NCBI GenBank assembly: GCA_039024295.1
Contig: JBCDIQ010000158.1
Span: forward strand, 1-12,279
Reading direction: 5' to 3'
Origin: JBCDIQ01 sp039024295
Lineage (GTDB): Bacteria; Bacteroidota; Bacteroidia; J057
Length of the DNA stretch: 12,279 nt
Shown in pieces: positions 1 to 7,156 of the stretch (its first letter is position 1; each line of letters begins with the position of its first letter). The notes beneath the pieces were generated by a model. The model was not told where the DNA came from and did not search any database. It was given only the letters and a program-made list of their open reading frames with translations. The position numbers and the translations under genes were made by a program.

Positions 1-134
1 AAAAAAACTATTGATAATCAAGATTTTATTAAAAAATTATATAGGAACAACCTGATTTTTTTGGAGCTAAATGTTATTTTTTTCCTTTACAAGCAGCAGT
101 ATCTATGTATCATTGATCACCTAATTATTCAGCG

Positions 135-2186
135 ATGAAAAAAATATTCATACTTCTGCTCGGCATAAGCCAAAGTCTGCTGTTTGCTCAAACTTTTGTT
201 TCGACCAACATCAGCACCAACACCACCTGGACAGTTGCAGGTAGTCCCTACATCATTGACGCCTTCTTGGTCGAAGTAGATTCTGCAGCTACCCTGACGA
301 TTGATCCTGGGGTTGAGGTGCAATTTAACGCAAACAATTATAATTTAATTGTTTACGGTAGACTTATTGCAAATGGAACCCCAACTGACAGTATTATAAT
401 TACTGGAAGTACTACCGCTCTTGTAACTGGTTTCAACAGAATTAATTTCTATGGAGAGCTACAAGCTTCTTATGTAGCGTGTACTGGTATGCTTACCGGC
501 TTCCAGGCAAGTAGGGCTTTTGGGACTACAGCAGCTTGGCCTGGCGGAACCAGCTGGAACATTTCCCATTGCCGGTTTTCAGGGAATAGCACTGGTGCTA
601 ATCTCTACAAGACAGGAACAGCCCCCGTTAATGACTTGGTGGACTCGTGTGTATTCACCAATAATTTCATGTCACTAATTTCTCGGGCTGGTGAGGTCAA
701 TGATTGTGAATTTCTTAATAGTGCCATAGGATTGGGGGGTGCTTCTACCGTCAAAGCCACTCGGTGCTATTTCGAAGGTCATACAGGTAACGCCATCAGT
801 GCTTCCTTGCCTTTTGATCTAGAAGATTCTGAATTAATCAATAACGAAACAGGAATATCACTTAGGCTGACGACTCCTAATCCAATAGGGATCATTTCTA
901 CTATAGAGGATAATCAGTTGATTGATAATAAAATAGGATTTTTTATTGTCCGCGATACAGGAATTGTCACCACCTCTGATCTCCTGATAGCTAATAACCA
1001 AATCTGCAGTGACTCTGTGAACTTGGAATATGTAGACGGAGGAATACTTACTTCACCAGTTCCCACCCTAGATGTTTCTAAAAATTGCTGGTGTGAGTGG
1101 GACAGCACAACTTTGGCAGCCAAAATTTTCAATGTAAGCAGTCTTCCGCTAGCAGTATTACCTTTGGACTCCACCTGTCTGCCCAGGCTGGTGTTTCCAG
1201 GTGATGCCAATCATGACCAAGTTGCTAACAATACAGACCTGCTACCTATTGGGGTACATTTTAACCAGACTGGGCCAGCACGAACAGGTGCCTCTAATGC
1301 ATGGGTTGGCCAACGAGCTGACGATTGGGGAACCACTCAATCCAATGGAGTAGATGTAAAACATGCAGACTGCGACGGAGATGGCACCGTTGGCTGGAGT
1401 GATACCCTGGCAATCAACCTGAACTATGGCCTAACCCACAATAGCTGGAAAGACGGCGAGAGAAGCAGTGGGGCAAAAATCACCCTGGACATGCCCTCAG
1501 TATTACTAAACCCTGGGGATACCGTGAGCATACCGATCCTTTTCGGTACAGTTGATACACCTGCGGTACAAACTTATGGCTTAGCCTTTTCTATCCAGTA
1601 TGACACCATGATTGTTGATTCTGGAAGTGTGCGCGTTGAATACAACAACTCCTGGCTGGGCACCAAAGGGACCGATCTCCTTACCCTTGACAAGGATTTC
1701 TATCAGGATGGACAGGTAGATATTGCCATGGTGAGAAATGACCAGATGAACAAAACCGGACATGGTGCCATTGGTGACCTGATCGTGGTGATCAGCGATG
1801 ACCTGAGCAAAAGAAGGATTCCATTTGAATTGACCTTCGGCGATGTTGTCGTCATTGATTCAATCGGAACAGAACTAGGCGTAACAGCTGTCGGAGGTAT
1901 TGCCAATATTGAAACAGACCCTGTGGTACTTTCCTCTTCTTTGGCTTTGGCTAATGAACTGGAGGTGTACCCTAATCCAGCTAGTAATTTCCTAAGGTTG
2001 CGCCAGGAGTCAGGCATATTTAAAGCCATCTCACTTATTGATGTGACGGGGAAACAGCAAACTCTCTGGGAAGGCCAACAGGCAAATGAACTCCAGTTAT
2101 CTCTACCGGAAGTAGCGACAGGGATCTACATGCTACAGGTAACCACAGAAACCGGCGTCCTAACACGTAAGCTCGAAATCCAATAG
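135..2186 (+). CDS. Secreted beta-helix protein with dockerin-like and cohesin-like modules and a T9SS sorting domain
   Basis: The 683-residue product starts with a clean signal peptide (MKKIFILLLGISQSLLFAQ, cut near residue 19). Residues about 40-330 are rich in short repeating beta turns with N, G and S, as in right-handed parallel beta-helix proteins. Two EF-hand-like calcium loops follow: D357/N359/D361/V363/D368 and D412/D414/D416/T418/D423, arranged like a dockerin but with an unusually long 55-residue spacing. Residues about 443-600 resemble a cohesin-like beta-sandwich (a PGDTVSIPI strand, then YGLAFSIQYD). The last ~70 residues are a type A Por sorting domain (VYPNPASN, TGIYMLQV, basic KLEIQ end), so export by the Sec and type IX systems to the cell surface or medium is expected. 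The role is unknown; adhesion, or organising surface polysaccharide or protein assemblies, is inference. It is monocistronic, with a terminator just downstream. The upstream 134 bp are AT-rich, with no convincing promoter. Confidence 0.9.
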   Translation: MKKIFILLLGISQSLLFAQTFVSTNISTNTTWTVAGSPYIIDAFLVEVDSAATLTIDPGVEVQFNANNYNLIVYGRLIANGTPTDSIIITGSTTALVTGFNRINFYGELQASYVACTGMLTGFQASRAFGTTAAWPGGTSWNISHCRFSGNSTGANLYKTGTAPVNDLVDSCVFTNNFMSLISRAGEVNDCEFLNSAIGLGGASTVKATRCYFEGHTGNAISASLPFDLEDSELINNETGISLRLTTPNPIGIISTIEDNQLIDNKIGFFIVRDTGIVTTSDLLIANNQICSDSVNLEYVDGGILTSPVPTLDVSKNCWCEWDSTTLAAKIFNVSSLPLAVLPLDSTCLPRLVFPGDANHDQVANNTDLLPIGVHFNQTGPARTGASNAWVGQRADDWGTTQSNGVDVKHADCDGDGTVGWSDTLAINLNYGLTHNSWKDGERSSGAKITLDMPSVLLNPGDTVSIPILFGTVDTPAVQTYGLAFSIQYDTMIVDSGSVRVEYNNSWLGTKGTDLLTLDKDFYQDGQVDIAMVRNDQMNKTGHGAIGDLIVVISDDLSKRRIPFELTFGDVVVIDSIGTELGVTAVGGIANIETDPVVLSSSLALANELEVYPNPASNFLRLRQESGIFKAISLIDVTGKQQTLWEGQQANELQLSLPEVATGIYMLQVTTETGVLTRKLEIQ

Positions 2187-2208
2187 GATGGTATCGTTCT
2201 CTTTTTCA

Positions 2209-2243
2209 ATGTCGTTCTGGGAAACCGGAACGACATTTTTTTT
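2209..2243 (+). terminator. Rho-independent terminator of the secreted beta-helix gene
   Basis: A perfect 9-bp stem (ATGTCGTTC at 2209-2217 with GAACGACAT at 2228-2236) extends by TGG/CCG, with one G-T wobble, to 12 bp closed by a GAAA tetraloop. It runs directly into eight T residues (2236-2243). It lies 22 bp after the stop codon and ends the + transcript. On the - strand it is not followed by a T tract, so it does not obviously end the convergent sugar operon. Confidence 0.88.
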
Positions 2244-2318
2244 GATGACAAAATAATCGCCCCACAAGCGAGAACATTCTGCAAGGCAATAAGGAGTCAT
2301 TACGTTAACATAGAAATG

Positions 2319-2894
2319 CTAAAGGGCTTCTGTTTCCAGAGAAAAAGGAGAAACGAATTCCTTAAAGGTGGGATAGTACTGGTCTTTTTCAGACAGGATA
2401 GGCTCAATGTCTTCCACCCAGGGGATATCCAGCGCAGGATCATTCCACATCAGCCCTCCTTCGGATGCTTTGTCATAGAAGTTTGTACACTTATAGGAGA
2501 ACAAACAACTCTCCGAAAGGACTTGGAACCCATGTGCAAACCCTGGCGGAACAAACAACATATTCAGTTTTTCCGCTGAAAGCTCTACGGCAACTGCATG
2601 TCCATAGGTTGGGGATCCCTTTCGAATATCTACGGCCACATCGAGGGCTTTACCCTGAAGGACACTCACCAGTTTTCCCTGATCGAATGGCGGTGCCTGG
2701 AAGTGAAGCCCCCGGATAGTTCCTTTTCGGGACAGGGACAAATTATCCTGAACGAAAGAAAGATGACCCAGCCCAATGCTGTCAAAGTGGCGATGGTTGT
2801 ACAGCTCTGCAAAAAAGCCGCGGGTATCGCCAAAAACATCCGGCTGGATCTCTAGTAGGTCGGTTATGGACGTCTCAGACCTTCTGAACGCCAT
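2319..2894 (-). CDS. rfbC: dTDP-4-dehydrorhamnose 3,5-epimerase (RmlC family)
   Basis: The 191-residue protein is full length for RmlC. This family converts dTDP-4-keto-6-deoxyglucose to dTDP-4-keto-L-rhamnose in the cytoplasm, feeding rhamnose-containing surface glycans. Visible family signatures are FGDTRGFFAE (21-30), RGLHFQ with catalytic-type H64, DVAVDIRKGSPTYG (85-98), PPGFAHGF (116-123), and the Y134/Y140 region followed by WNDPALDIPW. I chose the ATG at 2894 (MAFRRSE...) because family homology begins there and it leaves a 20-bp overlap with the upstream uxs. An in-frame ATG at 2939 would add 15 residues that look like read-through of the uxs 3' end. It is the last gene of the - operon. 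RfbA, RfbB and RfbD are absent here, so it must work with enzymes encoded elsewhere. A related epimerase acting on another deoxysugar is possible. Confidence 0.9.
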   Translation of the reverse strand: MAFRRSETSITDLLEIQPDVFGDTRGFFAELYNHRHFDSIGLGHLSFVQDNLSLSRKGTIRGLHFQAPPFDQGKLVSVLQGKALDVAVDIRKGSPTYGHAVAVELSAEKLNMLFVPPGFAHGFQVLSESCLFSYKCTNFYDKASEGGLMWNDPALDIPWVEDIEPILSEKDQYYPTFKEFVSPFSLETEAL

Positions 2895-3834
2895 AGATTT
2901 CTTCTTTGAAGTACGCCAATGTGCGAACCAAGCCATCACGACGCGCTACCTTGGGCTCCCAGCCAAGAATTTCCTTTGCGCGGCTAATGTCCGGCTTCCG
3001 TACCTTAGGATCGTCTTTGGGCAAATCCTTGAACACCACCTGACTTTTTGATCCGGTTAGCTCAATAATTTCACGAGCAAAATCCAGAATGGAGATTTCT
3101 GCTGGATTACCAATATTCACTGGGTTCGGCTCGTCACTTAGAAGCAGGCGATAGATCCCTTCGATGAGGTCATCCACATAACAAAAAGCGCGTGTTTGGC
3201 TACCATCACCGAATACGGTGATATCGCGGCCTTCCAGTGCCTGGCTCATAAAGGCTGGCAGTGCTCTTCCATCATCAATTCTCATCCTGGGACCGTAGGT
3301 GTTGAATATCCGCACAATACGGGTTTCAACTCCATGATACCGATGATAGGCCATCGTCATCGCCTCCATAAATCGTTTGGCTTCATCATATACCCCTCGG
3401 AAGCCAATCGGGTTAACATTGCCCCAGTAGTCCTCTGTTTGTGGATGGATAAGGGGGTCTCCATATACTTCGGAGGTACTGGCAATGAGCACACGTGCTC
3501 CTTTTTCTTTTGCCAGGCCCAAAATTTTATGGGTTCCCATTGCCCCCACTTTAAGGGTTTGGATGGGCAACTTCAAGTAGTCGATTGGGCTGGCAGGAGA
3601 AGCAAAATGCATGATGTAGTCCAATTCTCCCTCAACGAAGGTATAGTTGGTTACATCGTGCTTGACAAACTTGAAATCATCATTTCCAAAAAGGTGCTGA
3701 ATGTTTTTCAAGTTGCCAGTGATCAGGTTATCCATAGCTACCACCCGGTAGCCTTCGGCAAGGAATCGATCGCACAAATGAGAGCCGAGAAACCCGGCTC
3801 CCCCTGTGACTAACACTTTAGGCTTTCTGCTCAT
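2875..3834 (-). CDS. uxs: UDP-glucuronate decarboxylase (UDP-xylose synthase), SDR family
   Basis: The 319-residue extended short-chain dehydrogenase oxidises and decarboxylates UDP-glucuronate to give UDP-xylose (or the 4-keto-pentose) in the cytosol. The sequence shows an NAD-binding glycine motif (TGGAGFLGSH, 10-19), the UXS-typical HFASPASPIDYLKLP (76-90), the STSEVYGDP segment (119-127), the catalytic Y149-x3-K153 pair in VYDEAKR, and GPRMRIDDGR then VFGDGSQTRAFCYVDD. These separate it from GalE and from dTDP-glucose 4,6-dehydratase. Its ATG overlaps the ugd stop in an ATGA arrangement, so it is probably translationally coupled to the enzyme that makes its substrate. The 3' end overlaps rfbC by 20 bp. 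It is close to certain as a UXS-type enzyme; whether xylose itself is used is inferred. Confidence 0.93.
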   Translation of the reverse strand: MSRKPKVLVTGGAGFLGSHLCDRFLAEGYRVVAMDNLITGNLKNIQHLFGNDDFKFVKHDVTNYTFVEGELDYIMHFASPASPIDYLKLPIQTLKVGAMGTHKILGLAKEKGARVLIASTSEVYGDPLIHPQTEDYWGNVNPIGFRGVYDEAKRFMEAMTMAYHRYHGVETRIVRIFNTYGPRMRIDDGRALPAFMSQALEGRDITVFGDGSQTRAFCYVDDLIEGIYRLLLSDEPNPVNIGNPAEISILDFAREIIELTGSKSQVVFKDLPKDDPKVRKPDISRAKEILGWEPKVARRDGLVRTLAYFKEEIYGVQKV

Positions 3835-5165
3835 TGGCTGATTTTTTCTGCGGCACGAATTGTTTTTCTACCAATAGAATAATAGTTGAAGCCGAGAGAC
3901 TCCATACTTTCAAGTTCGTATAAGTTGCGACCGTCAAATACCACGGGGGCTTTCAAGGTAGTTTTTATCCGCTCAAAATTGGGGGTACGGAACGCACTCC
4001 ATTCAGTCACCACGATCAAAGCGTCAGCTCCTGTTAAGGCATCATACTGATGATCCACCAGTTCTACCCCATCAATATTGGCGTATTTCTGAAAGGACTC
4101 CATTGCCTCCGGATCATGGGCCTTCACAGTTGCGCCCAATTCGACCAAGCGTTTCATGATGACCAAGGAAGGGGCTTCCCGGATGTCATCTGTATTAGCT
4201 TTGAAAGCAATCCCCCATACAGCAAAGGTTAACCCAGTGAGGTCTTCGCCAAAGTGACCAACAACCTTATCAACAATGATCTCCTTTTGGGTATCATTGA
4301 CCTGCATGACTGCGTCCAGTATCTTAAAGGTATAGTCGAATGACTGGGCGGTTTTGAACATAGCAGATACGTCCTTTGGGAAGCAGGATCCACCATACCC
4401 AACACCGGGAAAGAGGAAACGCTTGCCGATACGGGTATCGGTACCAATACCCCGACGGACATGGTCTACATCAGCCCCAACGCGCTCACACATGTTGGCG
4501 ACCTCATTCATGAATGAGATTTTTGTAGCCAAGAAGGAGTTTGCAGCGTATTTGGTTACCTCTGCACTTGGACGATCCATGAATATAACGGGATTGCCCT
4601 GCATGACAAACGGCTTGTAGAGCTTACGCATCATCTCAGCAGCACGCTCTGAATTGCTTCCAACCACAATACGCTCTGGCTTCAGGAAATCCTGAACAGC
4701 AAATCCTTCCCGGAGAAACTCAGGGTTAGAAACAACATCAAACTCTACATCTGTTTGTTCTGCTATTGCATTTTCAACCAGATCAGCAGTTCCTACAGGA
4801 ACCGTACTTTTATTGACAATAACGCGGTAGTCAGTCAGGATTTTACCGATTTCACGGGCAACTCCTAACACATATTTGAGATCTGCCGAACCATCTTCCA
4901 TAGGAGGAGTAGGTAAGGCAAGGAAAATTATATCTGCAAAATCTACTGCTTCTTGTAGGGAATCTGTAAAGTTGAGCCGACCTTCTGCTGTGTTACGCTC
5001 AAAAATGGTTTCAAGGCCGGGTTCATAAATGGGGACAATTCCAGCTCGCAGCTTGGCGAGTTTTTCCTGGTCATTGTCCACACATAATACATCATTCCCT
5101 GACTCAGAGAAGCAGGTGCCCGATACGAGTCCTACGTAGCCAGTTCCGATGACAGCGACTTTCAT
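3831..5165 (-). CDS. ugd: UDP-glucose 6-dehydrogenase
   Basis: The 444-residue protein matches the normal UGDH length and layout. It catalyses the NAD-dependent two-step oxidation of UDP-glucose to UDP-glucuronate. It has an N-terminal Rossmann motif (GTGYVG, 7-12), NKSTVPVGT (118-126), the EFLREG loop (149-154), the conserved K205/N209/K215 helix, and the catalytic cysteine C261 in GYGGSCFPKD. The C-terminal UDP-binding domain includes WGIAFKANTDDIREAPS. The start ATG lies 11 bp after the aminotransferase stop, and the gene ends in a 4-bp ATGA overlap with uxs, so the two enzymes form a substrate-product pair. A UDP-GlcNAc-type dehydrogenase (WbpA) is less likely given the close fit to UDP-glucose enzymes, but the substrate cannot be proven from sequence alone. 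Confidence 0.95.
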   Translation of the reverse strand: MKVAVIGTGYVGLVSGTCFSESGNDVLCVDNDQEKLAKLRAGIVPIYEPGLETIFERNTAEGRLNFTDSLQEAVDFADIIFLALPTPPMEDGSADLKYVLGVAREIGKILTDYRVIVNKSTVPVGTADLVENAIAEQTDVEFDVVSNPEFLREGFAVQDFLKPERIVVGSNSERAAEMMRKLYKPFVMQGNPVIFMDRPSAEVTKYAANSFLATKISFMNEVANMCERVGADVDHVRRGIGTDTRIGKRFLFPGVGYGGSCFPKDVSAMFKTAQSFDYTFKILDAVMQVNDTQKEIIVDKVVGHFGEDLTGLTFAVWGIAFKANTDDIREAPSLVIMKRLVELGATVKAHDPEAMESFQKYANIDGVELVDHQYDALTGADALIVVTEWSAFRTPNFERIKTTLKAPVVFDGRNLYELESMESLGFNYYSIGRKTIRAAEKISQ

Positions 5166-5176
5166 ATGGTTTTCAA

Positions 5177-6322
5177 TTAAGGGATTAAGACTGTGAGTGC
5201 TTTGAGTAAATGATTTTCAATATAAGCTAACTGATCAACAGAAAGCTCAGAATGCATCGGGAGACTAAGAACTTCTGCAGTAAGCTGCTCAGTTACCGTA
5301 AGGTCTCCTTCACGATAACCGGCAGAGGTGAAAGCAGATTGAAGGTGGCAAGGAACGGGATAATACACCATAGCTGGCACTTTATGTTCATCAAAGAATG
5401 CCTTTACCGCATCACGTCGTTCCCGACCTTCTACAAGTCGCAAGGTATATTGGTGAAACACATGGCTCCCATAACTTGCTTGCATTGGGGTAACTACCCC
5501 GGGAACCTGTGCGAATGCTTCGTTATAATGCGCTGCCGCTCTCCTGCGCGCAGCATTATATTCATCCAGGTAGCCTAGTTTGACTGAAAGAATAGCGGCC
5601 TGGATACTGTCTAACCTGCTGTTTACCCCTACTTCCTCATGGTAATAGCGTTTATCTGAACCATGGTTACAAATCTTTTGGATTCGCTGCGCCAGCTCTT
5701 CATTTCGGGTAAAGATCGCCCCTCCATCTCCGAAGGCACCCAGGTTCTTGCTCGGATAAAAAGAAGTACAGCCGATGTCTCCAATGGTACCAGCTTTTTG
5801 AGCGGTCCCATCCGAAAAACAGTAGTCGGCCCCTATTGCCTGAGCAGTATCTTCCACCACAAACAGCTTATGCCTACGGGCAACCTCCATAATCGGCTCC
5901 ATATTAGCCGTTTGCCCATAAAGGTGGACAGGTACAATGGCTTTCGTTTTTTCCGTAATGGCAGCTTCAATCTTACAGGGGTCCAGGTTAAAAGTATCAG
6001 GTTTAACGTCAACAAAAACCGGCTTAAGGCCGAGTAAGGCAATTACTTCTACTGTTGCAATAAAAGTAAATGAAGGGGTGATTACTTCATCCCCGGGTTT
6101 CAGCCCGAGGGCCATAAAGGCAATTTGCAGGGCATCCGTTCCATTGGCACATGGAATCACAAAGGGCACATCAAGGTAATTGGCCAGTTTCTGCTTAAAT
6201 GATTGAACTGCAGGACCATTAATGTATGCACCCGAACGGACAACTTCCATTACCGCAGCATCCACTTCTTGTTGGATATGTTCATACTGGGTGATGGTGT
6301 CTACCATCCGAATGTTATTCAT
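5177..6322 (-). CDS. DegT/DnrJ/EryC1 sugar aminotransferase, WbpE-like
   Basis: The 381-residue PLP enzyme would transfer an amino group, typically from glutamate, to a 3-keto or 4-keto nucleotide sugar. The Schiff-base lysine is K192 in SFYPSKNLGAFGDGGAI, and D158 in VVEDTAQAIG should contact the pyridine nitrogen. CANGTDALQIA (58-68), PGDEVITPSFT (76-86) and the VGVNSRLD stretch are conserved family blocks. Their wording is very close to WbpE/WlbC, the 3-aminotransferases of the UDP-2,3-diacetamido-glucuronate pathway. The neighbouring WbpD-like acetyltransferase supports that role. A 181-bp gap separates them, and ugd follows after 11 bp. The UDP-GlcNAcA 3-dehydrogenase partner (WbpB/WlbA) is not seen in the window. 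The exact substrate is inferred; a dTDP-sugar aminotransferase is the alternative. Confidence 0.9.
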   Translation of the reverse strand: MNNIRMVDTITQYEHIQQEVDAAVMEVVRSGAYINGPAVQSFKQKLANYLDVPFVIPCANGTDALQIAFMALGLKPGDEVITPSFTFIATVEVIALLGLKPVFVDVKPDTFNLDPCKIEAAITEKTKAIVPVHLYGQTANMEPIMEVARRHKLFVVEDTAQAIGADYCFSDGTAQKAGTIGDIGCTSFYPSKNLGAFGDGGAIFTRNEELAQRIQKICNHGSDKRYYHEEVGVNSRLDSIQAAILSVKLGYLDEYNAARRRAAAHYNEAFAQVPGVVTPMQASYGSHVFHQYTLRLVEGRERRDAVKAFFDEHKVPAMVYYPVPCHLQSAFTSAGYREGDLTVTEQLTAEVLSLPMHSELSVDQLAYIENHLLKALTVLIP

Positions 6323-6442
6323 AAAGTTAGACAGGTTGGAGGTTTATAAACTAAAGAACCCTAACCGAACCGATTCTAAAACAAAAAGTGTACCTGCTTT
6401 ATTCAGGAGACCAAATGTTTCAGCGATTTGGCAGAATTTTTT

Positions 6443-6471
6443 TAAACATAAGAAACAATGACAATTTACAA
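6443..6471 (-). promoter_or_regulatory. Possible internal promoter before the aminotransferase
   Basis: In the 181-bp gap between the acetyltransferase and aminotransferase genes, the - strand carries TTG (6471-6469), an 18-bp spacer and TATGTTTA (6450-6443). This matches the Bacteroidota TTG-N17-23-TAnnTTTG pattern except at the last base. Transcription would begin about 115 bp before the aminotransferase ATG. The gap has no ORF worth calling and no clear terminator. One weak match in AT-rich DNA could be chance. Confidence 0.25.
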
Positions 6472-6503
6472 GATTCTTAGGGTTTAACTTAACAAGTATG
6501 AGG

Positions 6504-7088
6504 TTAATCATGCAGATTTATGGCACTGACTATTCCTTTTTCAAGGGAATATACTTCTCCACTTTCAGGGCAAACGGCCCGTCCGTCTTTGCCAAATGCC
6601 AGCCGATGCCCATAGGTACTCACCCATCCTTCTGCCCGGCCGGGGACCCCGACAATTAACTGATATGGCAAAACATCATGGGTAACCACGCTGCCTGCAC
6701 CAATCATGGCATATTTCCCAATTGTAACCCCACAAATAATCGTTGCATTTGCCCCCACCGAAACGCCTTTTTCAAGGTAAGTGGTAAGGTATTGCCCTTT
6801 TCGAACCACAGCAGACCTCGGGTTCTTGATGTTGGTAAATACCATGGAAGGCCCAAGGAATACATCATCCTCGCAGATAACGCCTTCATATATCGAGACA
6901 TTGTTCTGGACTTTTACCCCATTCCCAAGCTTTACATTGCTGGCAATGAAGACATTCTGGCCTAATGAACAATTTTCTCCTACTTCGCTATGTGGCATTA
7001 AATGGCAGAAATGCCAGACTTTGGTATTCGCCCCAATAGTTACCGGTTGATCAATGATGGCTGTTTCATGTGCCTGGTACAATTGCAA
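6504..7088 (-). CDS. Left-handed beta-helix nucleotide-sugar N-acetyltransferase, WbpD-like
   Basis: The 194-residue protein is built from hexapeptide repeats (IGANTK, VGENCS, LGNGVK, VGANAT, IGKYAM, IGAGSV), the left-handed beta-helix fold of acetyl-CoA-dependent sugar N-acetyltransferases. Blocks such as VWHFCHL, LGQNVFIASNV, KVQNNVSIYEGV, GPSMVFTNIKNPRS and VGVPGRAEGW follow WbpD/WlbB, which acetylate the 3-amino group of UDP-2-acetamido-3-amino-glucuronate. A C-terminal tail (AVCPESGEVYSL) is also seen in Bacteroidota homologues. Homology reaches almost to the first residue, yet the only usable starts are TTG at 7088 or TTG at 7082: an in-frame TAG lies just upstream and the first ATG falls about residue 31, inside the fold. 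It heads the - operon, with a good promoter candidate upstream. Function in a diacetamido-uronate pathway is inferred from it and the WbpE-like neighbour. Confidence 0.88.
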   Translation of the reverse strand: MQLYQAHETAIIDQPVTIGANTKVWHFCHLMPHSEVGENCSLGQNVFIASNVKLGNGVKVQNNVSIYEGVICEDDVFLGPSMVFTNIKNPRSAVVRKGQYLTTYLEKGVSVGANATIICGVTIGKYAMIGAGSVVTHDVLPYQLIVGVPGRAEGWVSTYGHRLAFGKDGRAVCPESGEVYSLEKGIVSAINLHD

Positions 7089-7093
7089 TGGAC

Positions 7094-7124
7094 TTTCTAA
7101 TTTGAAGTAGAGGGACTAATTTTG
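7094..7124 (+). promoter_or_regulatory. Promoter candidate for the outer-membrane protein/waaA operon
   Basis: TAATTTTG at 7117-7124 is a perfect TAnnTTTG -7 box. TTTC at 7094-7097, 19 bp upstream, is a one-mismatch TTTG-type -33 box. A start near 7130 would leave a leader of only about 8 bases before the ATG at 7139. The box abuts the opposed -7 box at 7126-7133, so the two promoters cannot be occupied together. Confidence 0.4.
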
Positions 7125-7125
7125 T

Positions 7126-7156
7126 CAAAAATACTTATATGGTCTACAAGCGGCAA
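7126..7156 (-). promoter_or_regulatory. Promoter candidate for the nucleotide-sugar operon
   Basis: On the - strand, TTG (7156-7154), a 20-bp spacer and TATTTTTG (7133-7126) form a full match to the Bacteroidota consensus TTG-N17-23-TAnnTTTG. The expected transcript start is near 7121-7119, about 30 bp before the TTG start codon of the acetyltransferase. The -33 part lies inside the start of the divergent outer-membrane protein gene. The match is seen directly; activity is inferred. Confidence 0.5.

Noticed and set aside
1..134. Promoter for the first gene
   Set aside because: Only TATCATTG (108-115), one mismatch from TAnnTTTG, was found, with no properly spaced -33 element. This is too weak to list.
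2209..2243. Bidirectional use of the 2209-2243 hairpin for the convergent sugar operon
   Set aside because: On the - strand the stem is followed by ATTGAAAAAG, with no T tract.
2895..2939. An earlier ATG for rfbC at 2939
   Set aside because: The extra 15 residues (MMAWFAHW...) have no place in RmlC proteins and come from the 3' end of uxs in another frame. ATG 2894 fits the family start.
3196..3813. A 205-codon open frame on the + strand opposite uxs
   Set aside because: It lies fully antisense to a clearly conserved SDR enzyme and its translation has no recognisable domain. It is a by-product of the uxs codon pattern.
6357..6484. Inverted repeat AACCCTAA / TTAGGGTT flanking the gap between the acetyltransferase and aminotransferase
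   Set aside because: It is only 8 bp with 112 bp between the arms, with no target duplication or ORF. Chance in AT-rich DNA is enough, so I do not call it an IS scar.
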